Source: Limnohabitans sp.
GTDB taxonomy: Bacteria > Pseudomonadota > Gammaproteobacteria > Burkholderiales > Burkholderiaceae_C
Assembly (NCBI GenBank): GCA_009693225.1
Contig: SHXP01000049.1
Location: 1-11,589, forward strand
Direction of reading: 5' to 3'
DNA length: 11,589 nt
The notes below the pieces were generated by a model. The model was not told where the DNA came from, did not search any database, and saw nothing but the letters and a program-made list of their open reading frames with translations. Made by a program: the position numbers and the translations under genes. Below, piece after piece: positions 1-7,464 of this stretch; positions within the stretch are counted from its first letter, which is position 1; each line of letters starts with the position of its first letter.

Positions 1-645
1 GTCGAGTTGCTGGTTGAAATGGTCGACAGCCAGGCCAAAAGCATTGTCAACAATGCCGACAGCCGCAAATTCGTCGCACCGCTGGCGCTGACCGTGTTTG
101 TCTGGATTTTCCTGATGAATGCCATGGACCTGCTGCCTGTGGACCTGATCCCGCTCATCTGGGAAACCATTTTTGAAGCCCAGGGCCTTGACCCGCATCA
201 CGCCTACATGCGCGTGGTGCCCACGGCTGATTTGTCAGGCGCCATGGGCTTGTCGGTGTGTGTGTTGATCATCTCGATTTACTACTCCATCAAGATCAAA
301 GGACTCGGTGGCTGGATCCACGAGTTATTCACCGCGCCCTTCGGCAATCACTTTTTGCTCTATCCGTTCAATTTCGCCATGCAAGTGGTTGAATTTGTTG
401 CCAAGACCGTGTCACACGGGATGCGACTGTTCGGCAATATGTACGCCGGTGAACTTATCTTTTTGCTGATCGCCCTGATGGGCGGCGCATTCTCACTCAG
501 CTTCAGCGGAATCACGTTGGGTCTGGCCCACGTGGTGGCCGGTACGGTATGGGCGATCTTCCATATTCTGATCATCACCTTGCAGGCTTTTGTGTTCATG
601 ATGCTGACCCTAGTTTATCTGGGTCAGGCGCACGATCACCATTGA
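1..645 (+). CDS. atpB: F-type ATP synthase subunit a (5'-truncated by window edge)
   Basis: Subunit a of the membrane Fo sector carries protons to and from the c-ring through two half-channels. The reading frame is open from base 1, so the true start lies upstream. About 214 codons are visible; the usual betaproteobacterial length is about 270-290, so the N-terminus is missing. Several hydrophobic membrane helices are seen, and the diagnostic motif MRLFGNMYAGELIFLL is present. Its arginine (codon 424-426) corresponds to the essential Arg210 of the E. coli protein, which faces the c-ring aspartate. The C-terminal helix (QAFVFMMLTLVYLGQA) and the histidine-containing tail are complete. It is the first gene visible in an atp operon of standard order and is followed 39 bp later by atpE. 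The TTG at base 7 is inside the gene and is not a start. Confidence 0.97.
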   Translation, partial: VELLVEMVDSQAKSIVNNADSRKFVAPLALTVFVWIFLMNAMDLLPVDLIPLIWETIFEAQGLDPHHAYMRVVPTADLSGAMGLSVCVLIISIYYSIKIKGLGGWIHELFTAPFGNHFLLYPFNFAMQVVEFVAKTVSHGMRLFGNMYAGELIFLLIALMGGAFSLSFSGITLGLAHVVAGTVWAIFHILIITLQAFVFMMLTLVYLGQAHDHH

Positions 646-684
646 TTCTTTTTTCAACTTTCATTTTTTTATCTAGGAGTCATC
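646..684 (+). promoter_or_regulatory. T-rich leader and ribosome binding site of atpE
   Basis: The 39 bases between atpB and atpE contain 22 T, with runs of six and eight T, followed by AGGAG at 675-679 and the ATG at 685. In E. coli a U-rich sequence ahead of the atpE Shine-Dalgarno acts as a translational enhancer that helps produce the excess of c subunits needed for the ring. The same role here is inferred from position and composition only. Confidence 0.45.
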
Positions 685-948
685 ATGGAAATCATCGGAC
701 TTGTGGCCATCGCGGCTGGTCTCATCATCGGTTTGGGCGCTGCCGGCGCTTGTATCGGCATCGGCATCATGGGCAGCAAATACCTCGAAGCCGCTGCGCG
801 TCAGCCCGAGCTGATGGGTGAATTACAAACCAAGATGTTCCTGCTGGTCGGTCTGATCGACGCCGCTTTCATTATCGGTACCGGTGTCGCGTTGTGGTTC
901 ACCACAGCCAACCCGTTCCTGAGCCAGATCGCCAACCTGCCTAAGTAA
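685..948 (+). CDS. atpE: F-type ATP synthase subunit c (proteolipid)
   Basis: This 87-residue hairpin protein has two membrane helices and assembles into the rotating c-ring. Helix 1 (about residues 3-30) carries the close-packing glycine/alanine pattern GLGAAGACIGIGIMG. The polar loop has the invariant Arg-Gln-Pro (residues 39-41) that contacts the gamma/epsilon stalk. Helix 2 carries the proton-binding aspartate Asp59 in GLIDAAFIIG. The residues around it do not give an obvious sodium-binding signature, so a proton-driven enzyme is expected. The ATG at 685 follows AGGAG at 675-679. The length is normal for the family. It sits between atpB and atpF in the standard operon order. Confidence 0.98.
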   Translation: MEIIGLVAIAAGLIIGLGAAGACIGIGIMGSKYLEAAARQPELMGELQTKMFLLVGLIDAAFIIGTGVALWFTTANPFLSQIANLPK

Positions 949-951
949 ATT

Positions 952-1001
952 CCTGGCCCAGCCGTGAGTGTATCGGGCGACTGCCCGCTGCCGTCGCCAG
1001 G
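952..1001 (+). other. potential hairpins between atpE and atpF
   Basis: The 74-bp gap, the longest within the operon, contains two inverted repeats. GGCGAC (976-981) pairs with GTCGCC (993-998), and CCTGGC (952-957) pairs with GCCAGG (996-1001). They share bases 996-998, so they are mutually exclusive. No T-run follows, so this is not an intrinsic terminator. A structure here could act as an mRNA-processing or stability element that lets atpE be expressed more than atpF; that role is inference. Confidence 0.3.
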
Positions 1002-1022
1002 CCTCAACCGAAAGGAATTAAA

Positions 1023-1493
1023 GTGAGCATCACCGGTACTCTGATCGTCCAGATGATTGTTTTCATGATTCTGGTCGTCTTCACTATGAAGTTCATTTGG
1101 CCGCCTTTGACCAAGGCGCTCGATGAGCGAACCAACAAGGTCGCTGAAGGTCTGGCGGCGGCAGATCACGCCAAAGTTGCGCTGACCAATGCGCACCAGC
1201 ATGTGGTAGTCGAGTTGGCCAAAACCCGCAATGAAACGGCTGCCCGTATTGCCGACGCCGAGCGTCGCGCGATGATGATCATTGAAGAAGCCCAACTGCG
1301 CGCCAGCGAGGAAGCCGCCAAGATACTGGCGTCTGCTCAGGAAGACGTGCACCAGCAAACCCTTAAAGCGCGTGAAGCCTTGCGCTCCCAGGTGGCTGAA
1401 CTCGCCGTCAAGGGTGCTGAGCAGATTCTGCGCAAGGAAATCAATGCCGGTGTTCATGCCGATTTGCTGAACCAGCTCAAAGCAGAACTTTGA
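1023..1493 (+). CDS. atpF: F-type ATP synthase subunit b
   Basis: Subunit b is the peripheral stalk (stator) linking the membrane sector to delta and alpha; it works as a dimer. The 156-residue protein has one N-terminal membrane helix (about residues 5-27), a conserved stretch around KFIWPPLTKALDER, and then a long charged alpha-helical region rich in Ala, Glu, Lys and Arg, as expected for the right-handed coiled coil. The start is GTG at 1023, preceded by AAGGA at 1012-1016; the next in-frame starts would cut into the membrane helix. Its stop overlaps the GAGGA ribosome binding site of atpH, which begins 12 bp later. The length matches the usual 156 residues of the family. Confidence 0.97.
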   Translation: MSITGTLIVQMIVFMILVVFTMKFIWPPLTKALDERTNKVAEGLAAADHAKVALTNAHQHVVVELAKTRNETAARIADAERRAMMIIEEAQLRASEEAAKILASAQEDVHQQTLKAREALRSQVAELAVKGAEQILRKEINAGVHADLLNQLKAEL

Positions 1494-1505
1494 GGACGCA
1501 AACCC

Positions 1506-2036
1506 ATGGCTGAAATCGCAACCATTGCCCGTCCTTACGCGGAAGCCTTGTTCAAGGTTGTCAAGGCTCAGGCTGAGCAGGCCGCTGAGTGGCTGGACGC
1601 GCTGGCCGTGGTGGCCGCCGATCCCGGTTTGCAGCAGTTTGCCCACTACCCTAAGGTCAGCCACCAGCAGATTCTTGAACTGATTGGCCATGTCGGACCG
1701 AAAAACCTGCCGCCGGCAGGTCTCAATTTTGTGCGTACCCTGGTGGAAAACGGCCGCCTCGCGGTATTGCCTGAAATTGCGCTGCAATTCCATGCCCTGG
1801 TCGACGCCCAAAGCGGTGTTCGCAAGGCCTTGGTTCACAGCGCATTTCCCATCGAGGCCCCTGCCCTCGCCGAATTGACCAAGGTGTTTGAAAAGCGCTT
1901 TGGCCGCAAACTCAATGTGCAAGTGGCTTTGCAGCCCGAGCTCATTGGGGGTATACGTGTGGTGGTCGGCGACGAGGTGCTTGATACCTCTGTCAAAGCC
2001 CGTCTGGAACAAATGAAAGTCGCGCTGACCGCCTGA
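1506..2036 (+). CDS. atpH: F-type ATP synthase subunit delta
   Basis: Subunit delta caps the F1 head and joins it to subunit b in the stator. The 176-residue protein begins with the typical N-terminal helical domain (IARPYAEALFKVV). It ends with the family signature region LQPELIGGIRVVVGDEVLDT, followed by the terminal helix ending SVKARLEQMKVALTA. It is soluble and has no signal peptide. The ribosome binding site GAGGA (1492-1496) lies over the end of atpF, which suggests translational coupling. The length is normal (about 175-180). It is followed by a 49-bp gap before atpA. Confidence 0.97.
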   Translation: MAEIATIARPYAEALFKVVKAQAEQAAEWLDALAVVAADPGLQQFAHYPKVSHQQILELIGHVGPKNLPPAGLNFVRTLVENGRLAVLPEIALQFHALVDAQSGVRKALVHSAFPIEAPALAELTKVFEKRFGRKLNVQVALQPELIGGIRVVVGDEVLDTSVKARLEQMKVALTA

Positions 2037-2085
2037 GCAATCCCGCTCTTGCGCATCAGCCTCACATAGGAAGAAGGAAAGAGTC

Positions 2086-3624
2086 ATGCAACTCAATCCC
2101 GCAGAAATCTCTGAATTGATCAAAACCCGAATCGAGGGTTCCACCGGCAATGCCAATGTGCGTAACCAGGGCACGGTCATTTCCGTGACCGATGGTATTT
2201 GCCGCATCCACGGTTTGTCCGACGTGATGCAAGGTGAAATGCTCGAGTTCCCCAACAACACCTTCGGCCTGGCGCTGAACCTAGAGCGCGATTCGGTCGG
2301 CTCGGTGATTCTGGGTGAGTATGAGCACATTTCTGAAGGCGACACGGTCAAGTGCACCGGCCGCATTCTGGAAGTGCCGGTCGGTCCCGAATTGATCGGC
2401 CGAGTGGTCAATGCCCTGGGTCACCCGATCGACGGCAAAGGCCCTATCAACGCCAAGATGACCGATGTGATTGAAAAAGTCGCGCCCGGCGTTATCGCGC
2501 GTCAATCGGTGGACCAGCCGATGCAAACCGGTCTGAAGTCCATCGACTCCATGGTGCCCATCGGCCGCGGTCAGCGCGAACTGATCATCGGTGACCGTCA
2601 GACCGGTAAGACAGCAGTCGCCATCGACGCCATCATCAATCAAAAAGGTCAGAACATGACCTGTATCTATGTCGCCATCGGACAAAAGGCCTCATCGATC
2701 AAGAACGTGGTGCGCGCCCTTGAACAAGCCGGCGCCATGGCCTACACCATCGTGGTGGCGGCCTTCGCTTCCGAATCCGCCGCCATGCAATACGTGTCGG
2801 CCTATTCCGGTTGCACCATGGGCGAATATTTCCGCGATCGCGGCCAGGACGCGCTGATCGTGTACGACGATTTGTCCAAGCAGGCTGTCGCCTACCGTCA
2901 GGTGTCATTGCTGTTACGCCGTCCGCCCGGCCGCGAAGCCTATCCTGGTGATGTGTTTTATTTGCACAGCCGTCTGCTCGAGCGCGCAGCCCGCGTGAAC
3001 GCCGACTATGTCGAGCATTTCACCAAAGGTGAGGTCAAAGGCAAAACCGGCTCGCTGACCGCGCTGCCTATCATTGAAACTCAGGCCGGTGACGTGTCGG
3101 CATTCGTGCCGACCAACGTGATTTCCATCACCGACGGCCAGATTTTCCTGGAGACCTCGCTGTTCAATGCCGGCGTACGCCCTGCCATCAACGCAGGTAT
3201 TTCCGTCTCCCGCGTCGGTGGTGCCGCTCAAACCAAATTGGTCAAGAGCCTGTCCGGCGGTATCCGTACCGACCTGGCGCAGTACCGTGAATTGGCGGCT
3301 TTCGCGCAGTTCGCGTCTGACCTTGACGAAGCCACCCGCAAGCAGTTGGACCGCGGTGCCCGCGTGACCGAACTGTTGAAGCAGGCGCAGTACAGCCCGC
3401 TGCCGATCAGCCTGATGGCCGCGACCCTGTACGCCGCCAATAAAGGTTATCTGGATGATATTCCCGTTAATCAGGTGCTGCAATTCGAAACCGGTTTGCA
3501 TCACTATCTGAAAGACAAATGCGCTGTTTTGTTGTCCAAGCTGGAACAAGACAAGGCCATGGACAAAGACGCTGAAGCTGAACTGGTGAAAGCCATCGAA
3601 GCCTTCAAGAAATCTTTCGTCTAA
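2086..3624 (+). CDS. atpA: F-type ATP synthase subunit alpha
   Basis: Subunit alpha is the non-catalytic nucleotide-binding subunit of the alpha3beta3 F1 hexamer. The 512-residue protein has the N-terminal beta-barrel domain (to about residue 95) and then the RecA-like core. The P-loop GDRQTGKT is at residues 169-176, and a Walker B-like strand ends in ALIVYDD (255-262). The alpha/beta family signature PAINAGISVS is at 366-375, followed directly by Arg376, which corresponds to the arginine finger of E. coli alpha that completes the catalytic site on beta. The C-terminal helical bundle is complete. The ATG at 2086 follows a purine-rich stretch with AAGGA at 2074-2078. The length equals that of the usual proteobacterial protein (about 513). 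Confidence 0.99.
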   Translation: MQLNPAEISELIKTRIEGSTGNANVRNQGTVISVTDGICRIHGLSDVMQGEMLEFPNNTFGLALNLERDSVGSVILGEYEHISEGDTVKCTGRILEVPVGPELIGRVVNALGHPIDGKGPINAKMTDVIEKVAPGVIARQSVDQPMQTGLKSIDSMVPIGRGQRELIIGDRQTGKTAVAIDAIINQKGQNMTCIYVAIGQKASSIKNVVRALEQAGAMAYTIVVAAFASESAAMQYVSAYSGCTMGEYFRDRGQDALIVYDDLSKQAVAYRQVSLLLRRPPGREAYPGDVFYLHSRLLERAARVNADYVEHFTKGEVKGKTGSLTALPIIETQAGDVSAFVPTNVISITDGQIFLETSLFNAGVRPAINAGISVSRVGGAAQTKLVKSLSGGIRTDLAQYRELAAFAQFASDLDEATRKQLDRGARVTELLKQAQYSPLPISLMAATLYAANKGYLDDIPVNQVLQFETGLHHYLKDKCAVLLSKLEQDKAMDKDAEAELVKAIEAFKKSFV

Positions 3625-3651
3625 CCGCCGTCAAGCAGCAAGGAGCACTTC

Positions 3652-4527
3652 ATGGCAGTCGGCAAGGAAATACGCGGCAAGATCAAATCGGTGGAAAACA
3701 CCAAGAAGATCACCAAAGCCATGGAAATGGTGGCCGCTTCCAAAATGCGCAAGGCGCAGGACCGCATGCGTGCGGCCCGGCCTTACAGCGAAAAGGTGCG
3801 CAACATCGCCGCCCACCTGGGTCAGGCGAATCCCGAGTATGTGCACCCATTCATGAAACTGCATACCGTCAAGTCCAGCGGCTTCATTGTCGTGACCACA
3901 GATAAGGGCCTGTGCGGTGGTATGAACACCAACATCCTGCGCACCCTGACACAAAAGTTCAAGGACTTGCAGGCTTCAGGTGCAGAGCCGCAAACCGTTG
4001 CGATCGGTAACAAGGGTCTGGGCTTTCTCAACCGTGTCGGCGCCAAGGTACTGGCGCAAGTGACTCAGTTGGGCGATACCCCGCACCTGGAAACATTGAT
4101 CGGCCCGGTCAAAGTCATGCTTGATGCATATACCGAAGGCAAGCTGGACGCGGTCTACATCTGTTTCACGCGCTTCATCAACACCATGAAGCAGGAGCCT
4201 GTGATTGAACAACTGCTTCCCTTGTCGGCGGAAAAACTGCAGGGCGGGGCCAACGCCGGCGGCGGCTTTGCCTGGGACTATTTGTACGAACCCGACGCGC
4301 CCGCTGTGATCGACGATTTGCTCAAGTTATATATCGAGTCGCTGGTCTACCAGGCGGTCGCTGAAAACATGGCCTCTGAACAGTCAGCCCGTATGGTGGC
4401 GATGAAGGCCGCTACCGACAACGCCGGTAATGTCATCGGCGAACTTAAACTCATTTACAACAAAACCCGTCAGGCAGCGATCACGAAGGAATTGTCCGAA
4501 ATCGTGGCCGGTGCGGCGGCGGTGTAA
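3652..4527 (+). CDS. atpG: F-type ATP synthase subunit gamma
   Basis: Subunit gamma is the central rotor shaft that turns inside the alpha3beta3 head and couples it to the c-ring. The 291-residue protein has the conserved N-terminal helix (KEIRGKIKSVENTKKITKAMEMVAASKM), shown here as key blocks EIRGKI, NTKKIT and MEMVAASKM. A Rossmann-like middle domain contains TDKGLCGGMN. The C-terminal helix NKTRQAAITKELSEIVAGA is conserved and intact. The N- and C-terminal helices form the coiled-coil shaft. AAGGAG at 3640-3645 lies six bases before the ATG. It lies 27 bp after atpA and 27 bp before atpD, in the canonical order. Confidence 0.98.
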   Translation: MAVGKEIRGKIKSVENTKKITKAMEMVAASKMRKAQDRMRAARPYSEKVRNIAAHLGQANPEYVHPFMKLHTVKSSGFIVVTTDKGLCGGMNTNILRTLTQKFKDLQASGAEPQTVAIGNKGLGFLNRVGAKVLAQVTQLGDTPHLETLIGPVKVMLDAYTEGKLDAVYICFTRFINTMKQEPVIEQLLPLSAEKLQGGANAGGGFAWDYLYEPDAPAVIDDLLKLYIESLVYQAVAENMASEQSARMVAMKAATDNAGNVIGELKLIYNKTRQAAITKELSEIVAGAAAV

Positions 4528-4554
4528 CCCTATTTATTTTTGGAGCAAATCATC

Positions 4555-5976
4555 ATGGCTCAGGCAATGACCCACGCAGGAATTCAAGGAAAAATCGTCC
4601 AATGTATTGGCGCCGTGGTGGACGTCGAGTTCCCACGCGAAAGCATGCCGCGCATTTACGATGCGCTCAAGCTCGAAGGCTCGAACCTCACATTGGAAGT
4701 GCAGCAGCAACTCGGCGACGGCATTGTTCGCACGATTGCGCTGGGCAGTTCGGACGGCTTGCGCCGCGGTCTGATGGTCACCAATACCGGTGCGGCCATC
4801 ACTGTTCCGGTGGGCAAGGCGACACTCGGTCGTATCATGGACGTGCTCGGCAGCCCGATCGACGAACGCGGCCCGGTTGACCAGACCCAAACTGCTTCTA
4901 TCCACCGCAAAGCACCTGCTTACGATGAACTCAGCCCATCTCAGGAACTGCTGGAAACCGGCATCAAGGTGATTGACCTGGTATGTCCGTTTGCCAAAGG
5001 CGGTAAGGTCGGCCTGTTCGGCGGCGCCGGCGTCGGCAAGACGGTGAACATGATGGAACTCATTAATAACATTGCCAAGGCGCACAGCGGCTTGTCGGTG
5101 TTTGCCGGTGTCGGAGAGCGTACCCGCGAAGGCAATGACTTCTACCACGAGATGGCCGATTCCGGCGTGGTGAATCTGGAGAACCTGCCCGAGTCCAAAG
5201 TTGCCATGGTCTACGGACAGATGAACGAGCCTCCCGGCAACCGTTTGCGCGTGGCCCTGACCGGTTTGACCATCGCCGAATCCTTCCGTGATGAAGGCAA
5301 GGACGTGCTGTTCTTCGTTGACAACATCTACCGCTACACCCTGGCGGGTACCGAAGTGTCGGCGCTGTTGGGCCGTATGCCTTCCGCCGTGGGCTATCAG
5401 CCGACGCTGGCCGAGGAAATGGGCCGTTTGCAAGAGCGTATCACTTCCACCAAGATCGGCTCCATCACTTCCATTCAAGCGGTGTATGTGCCGGCGGATG
5501 ACTTGACCGACCCGTCTCCTGCCACCACCTTCGCCCACCTGGACTCCACCGTAGTGCTGTCGCGTGACATTGCCTCCCTAGGTATTTACCCCGCGGTTGA
5601 CCCGCTCGATTCAACCAGCCGTCAGTTGGACCCGCTGGTGGTCGGCACCAACCATTACGAAACCGCCCGCGCCGTGCAAGGTACATTGCAGCGCTACAAG
5701 GAATTGCGTGACATCATTGCGATTCTGGGCATGGACGAACTCGCACCTGAAGACAAACTGGCTGTGGCACGTGCCCGCAAGATCCAGCGTTTCCTCAGCC
5801 AGCCCTTCCACGTGGCCGAAGTGTTCACCGGTTCACCGGGCAAATACGTCACGCTGGCTGAAACCATTCGCGGCTTCAAGATGATTGTGGCCGGCGAATG
5901 CGACCACATGCCTGAACAGGCGTTCTACATGGTCGGCACCATTGACGAGGCCATCGAAAAGGCCAAGAAAATTTAA
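4555..5976 (+). CDS. atpD: F-type ATP synthase subunit beta (catalytic)
   Basis: Subunit beta carries the catalytic sites that make ATP from ADP and phosphate. The 473-residue protein has the N-terminal barrel, the P-loop GGAGVGKT (156-163), the catalytic glutamate in GERTREG (Glu188), the Walker B aspartate in VLFFVDNIYRYT (Asp256), and the family signature PAVDPLDSTS (346-355). The C-terminal domain is complete, with the DELSEEDK-like segment read here as DELAPEDKLAVARARK. I chose ATG at 4555. TGGAG at 4541-4545 lies nine bases upstream, and the alternative TTG at 4540 would overlap that site. The start is slightly longer than in many relatives (MAQAMTHAGIQG), so the N-terminal few residues are the only uncertain part. 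Confidence 0.99.
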   Translation: MAQAMTHAGIQGKIVQCIGAVVDVEFPRESMPRIYDALKLEGSNLTLEVQQQLGDGIVRTIALGSSDGLRRGLMVTNTGAAITVPVGKATLGRIMDVLGSPIDERGPVDQTQTASIHRKAPAYDELSPSQELLETGIKVIDLVCPFAKGGKVGLFGGAGVGKTVNMMELINNIAKAHSGLSVFAGVGERTREGNDFYHEMADSGVVNLENLPESKVAMVYGQMNEPPGNRLRVALTGLTIAESFRDEGKDVLFFVDNIYRYTLAGTEVSALLGRMPSAVGYQPTLAEEMGRLQERITSTKIGSITSIQAVYVPADDLTDPSPATTFAHLDSTVVLSRDIASLGIYPAVDPLDSTSRQLDPLVVGTNHYETARAVQGTLQRYKELRDIIAILGMDELAPEDKLAVARARKIQRFLSQPFHVAEVFTGSPGKYVTLAETIRGFKMIVAGECDHMPEQAFYMVGTIDEAIEKAKKI

Positions 5977-6010
5977 TCCGGGCTGCAACCGCACCTGATA
6001 AGGAAGCCCC

Positions 6011-6427
6011 ATGAAAACCATGCAAGTTGATGTGGTCAGCGCCGAAGAGCTGATTTATTCCGGACAGGCCACCTTTGTGGCTCTGCCCGGCGAACTCGGC
6101 GAACTCGGCATTTACCCGCGCCACACCCCGCTGATCTCGCGCATCCGTGCCGGTTCGGTGCGCATACACAAACCCGACGGCGAGCAAGAGTTCGTCTTCG
6201 TCGCCGGCGGTATCCTGGAAGTACAGCCTGACTCTGTGATCGTCTTGTCTGACACGGCGGTACGCGGCAAGGACCTGGACGAAGAGCGTGCCAATGCAGC
6301 CAGCCAGGCGGCTGAAGAAAACCTGATAAACGCCAAGTCCAGCGTGGACATGGCCGCTGCACAAGCGGAGTTGGCCATTTTTGCAGCCCAGCTGTCGGCA
6401 TTGCGCAAGTTCCGCAGCAAAAAATAA
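6011..6427 (+). CDS. atpC: F-type ATP synthase subunit epsilon
   Basis: Subunit epsilon binds gamma and the c-ring and can inhibit ATP hydrolysis. The 138-residue protein has the N-terminal beta-sandwich domain (about 1-85), with motifs MQVDVVSAEELIYSG, LPGELGELGIYPRHTPL and GGILEVQPDSVIVL. A C-terminal two-helix hairpin (about 90-138) is rich in Ala and Glu and ends in RKFRSKK. AAGGAAG (6000-6006) precedes the ATG closely. It is the last gene of the ATP synthase set. No intrinsic terminator follows, and the next reading frame starts four bases after the stop, so read-through transcription into region 6432-7463 is plausible. Confidence 0.98.
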   Translation: MKTMQVDVVSAEELIYSGQATFVALPGELGELGIYPRHTPLISRIRAGSVRIHKPDGEQEFVFVAGGILEVQPDSVIVLSDTAVRGKDLDEERANAASQAAEENLINAKSSVDMAAAQAELAIFAAQLSALRKFRSKK

Positions 6428-6431
6428 GATC

Positions 6432-6884
6432 TTGACCAAGGCCAAGCTTCGAGCAGCCACCGTCGGCGGTTCAGCCGATGAGATCGAAGCCGCTTTTTAC
6501 GATGCCTTGCAAAAAGGCGATATCGATCGACTAATGGCCTGCTGGTCGGACGATGAGGAAGTGGTGTGCGTACACCCCGGCGGACCCAGACTGGTCGGTC
6601 TTGAGAATATCCGCCAGTCCTTTGAGAATATGTTCAACAACGGTGTCATCAATGCGCGTCCCGAGCATGTACGTAAGGTTGAAACCGTCACCTGTGCCAT
6701 GCACAACCTGGTTGAGCGCATTGAATTGAATCTGCCGGCGGCACCGGCCACCGCTTTTGTGCTGACCACCAATGTGTATGTGCGAACCCCGCAAGGATGG
6801 CGCATGGTGGCCCACCATGCCAGTCCCGGTACACCGCAGGAAATCCATGCGCGATCAGATGCCTTGCCGCCCGTCTTACATTAA
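6432..6884 (+). CDS. SnoaL/NTF2-like fold protein, function unknown
   Basis: A 150-residue protein is predicted. Its pattern suits the cone-shaped NTF2-like (SnoaL/DUF4440-type) fold. It opens with a helix (ADEIEAAFYDALQKGDIDRLMACW) whose core is EAAFYDAL. Then come DDEEVVCVHPGGPRLVG, a second helical block (IRQSFENMF), and strands ending in TNVYVRTPQGWRMVAHHAS, a typical final strand of this fold. I place the start at TTG 6432 because the conserved part begins soon after and the upstream in-frame ATG at 6381 lies inside atpC. I see no clear Shine-Dalgarno, so translation may depend on ribosomes finishing atpC four bases earlier. NTF2-like proteins range from enzymes to binding proteins, and I cannot say which this is. 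It has no signal peptide and is probably cytoplasmic. Confidence 0.8.
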   Translation: MTKAKLRAATVGGSADEIEAAFYDALQKGDIDRLMACWSDDEEVVCVHPGGPRLVGLENIRQSFENMFNNGVINARPEHVRKVETVTCAMHNLVERIELNLPAAPATAFVLTTNVYVRTPQGWRMVAHHASPGTPQEIHARSDALPPVLH

Positions 6885-6898
6885 GTGCTTCAGACGGG
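6870..6898 (+). other. inverted repeat at the 3' end of the SnoaL-like gene
   Basis: CCCGTCT (6870-6876) pairs with AGACGGG (6892-6898) around a 15-base loop that contains the stop codon of the SnoaL-like gene. No T-run follows, so it is a weak candidate for a terminator. It may instead stabilise the 3' end of the upstream message. Confidence 0.3.
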
Positions 6899-6938
6899 TC
6901 ATGCCGCCCGCAGATCATAGCTAACCGGAACTTAGACA

Positions 6939-7463
6939 ATGGATGACCTGGTCAGACAAGCGATGCAAAAGTGGCCGGATGTGCCACATTGCTATGGATG
7001 GCTGGGGCTGGATCAACGCGGTGACTGGTACATGCGCGATGACTGGGTACAGGCGCAGGGTGATTTTTCGCACGCCAAAGGCAGCCGGCTGCTACACAGC
7101 AAATTGATTGAATTCATACAGCGCAACTACCTGGTTGATGAACACGGGCAATGGTATTTCCAAAACGGGCCGCAACGTGTGTTTGTTGAGCTGCTGGCGG
7201 CACCGTTTGTGTGGCGCATACACGATGACTTCACGGTCTGGTCAGCCGCGGATGAGCAACAACAGGTGCTGCACTGTCCGGTTGATGAGCTAGGTCGGGT
7301 GTATTTGCTCACTGTCCGGGGTTTGGGGCTGGTGCATACGCAGGATGTCTGGCTGGCAGCAGAGGCCTTATCACAGCAATGCTGGGTTGAAAAAAAAGTG
7401 CTGTCCAGCGAGCTGGAGAGCACTTACCATTTTGTGAAAAGCCCGCAAAAGAGGACTTCCTGA
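6939..7463 (+). CDS. conserved uncharacterised DUF-type protein
   Basis: A 174-residue soluble protein without signal peptide or membrane segment. It opens with MDDLVRQAMQKWPDVPHCYG, then WLGLDQRGDWYMRDDW, LIEFIQRNYLVDEHGQWYFQ and GPQRVFVELLAAPFVWRI, and later GLGLVHTQDVW. I recognise this pattern from a family of unknown function that is widespread in Burkholderiales genomes. I am not certain of the DUF number and assign none. The protein is rich in Trp and acidic residues, with repeated GxW(Y)-type turns suggesting beta-strands. The ATG at 6939 has only a weak upstream purine stretch. It ends one base before the stop of the convergent cytochrome gene. Its 3' end also contains the terminator of that gene, which constrains the codons at 7390-7423. 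Confidence 0.8.
   Translation: MDDLVRQAMQKWPDVPHCYGWLGLDQRGDWYMRDDWVQAQGDFSHAKGSRLLHSKLIEFIQRNYLVDEHGQWYFQNGPQRVFVELLAAPFVWRIHDDFTVWSAADEQQQVLHCPVDELGRVYLLTVRGLGLVHTQDVWLAAEALSQQCWVEKKVLSSELESTYHFVKSPQKRTS
7390..7423 (-). terminator. intrinsic terminator of the cytochrome c5-type gene, inside the opposing coding sequence
   Basis: Read on the minus strand, the arm GTGCTCTCCAG and the arm CTGGACAGCAC form an 11-bp stem with one C-C mismatch around a CTCG tetraloop. Eight T follow directly (A run at 7390-7397 on the + strand). This is a classic rho-independent terminator. It lies about 40 bases beyond the stop of the cytochrome gene at 7465, within the last codons of the convergent gene ending at 7463. 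Confidence 0.85.
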
Positions 7464-7464
7464 A

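Noticed and set aside
801..2411. A 536-codon open frame on the minus strand across atpE, atpF, atpH and the start of atpA
   Set aside because: It lies entirely antisense to four well-supported genes, has no recognisable domain, and is expected by chance opposite GC-biased codons.
4534..5538. A 334-codon open frame on the minus strand over atpD
   Set aside because: Antisense to the highly conserved beta subunit, His/Gln/Arg-rich without domain structure, and without a plausible ribosome binding site.
5876..6460. A 194-codon minus-strand frame over atpC
   Set aside because: Antisense to atpC and the end of atpD, with no recognisable motif.
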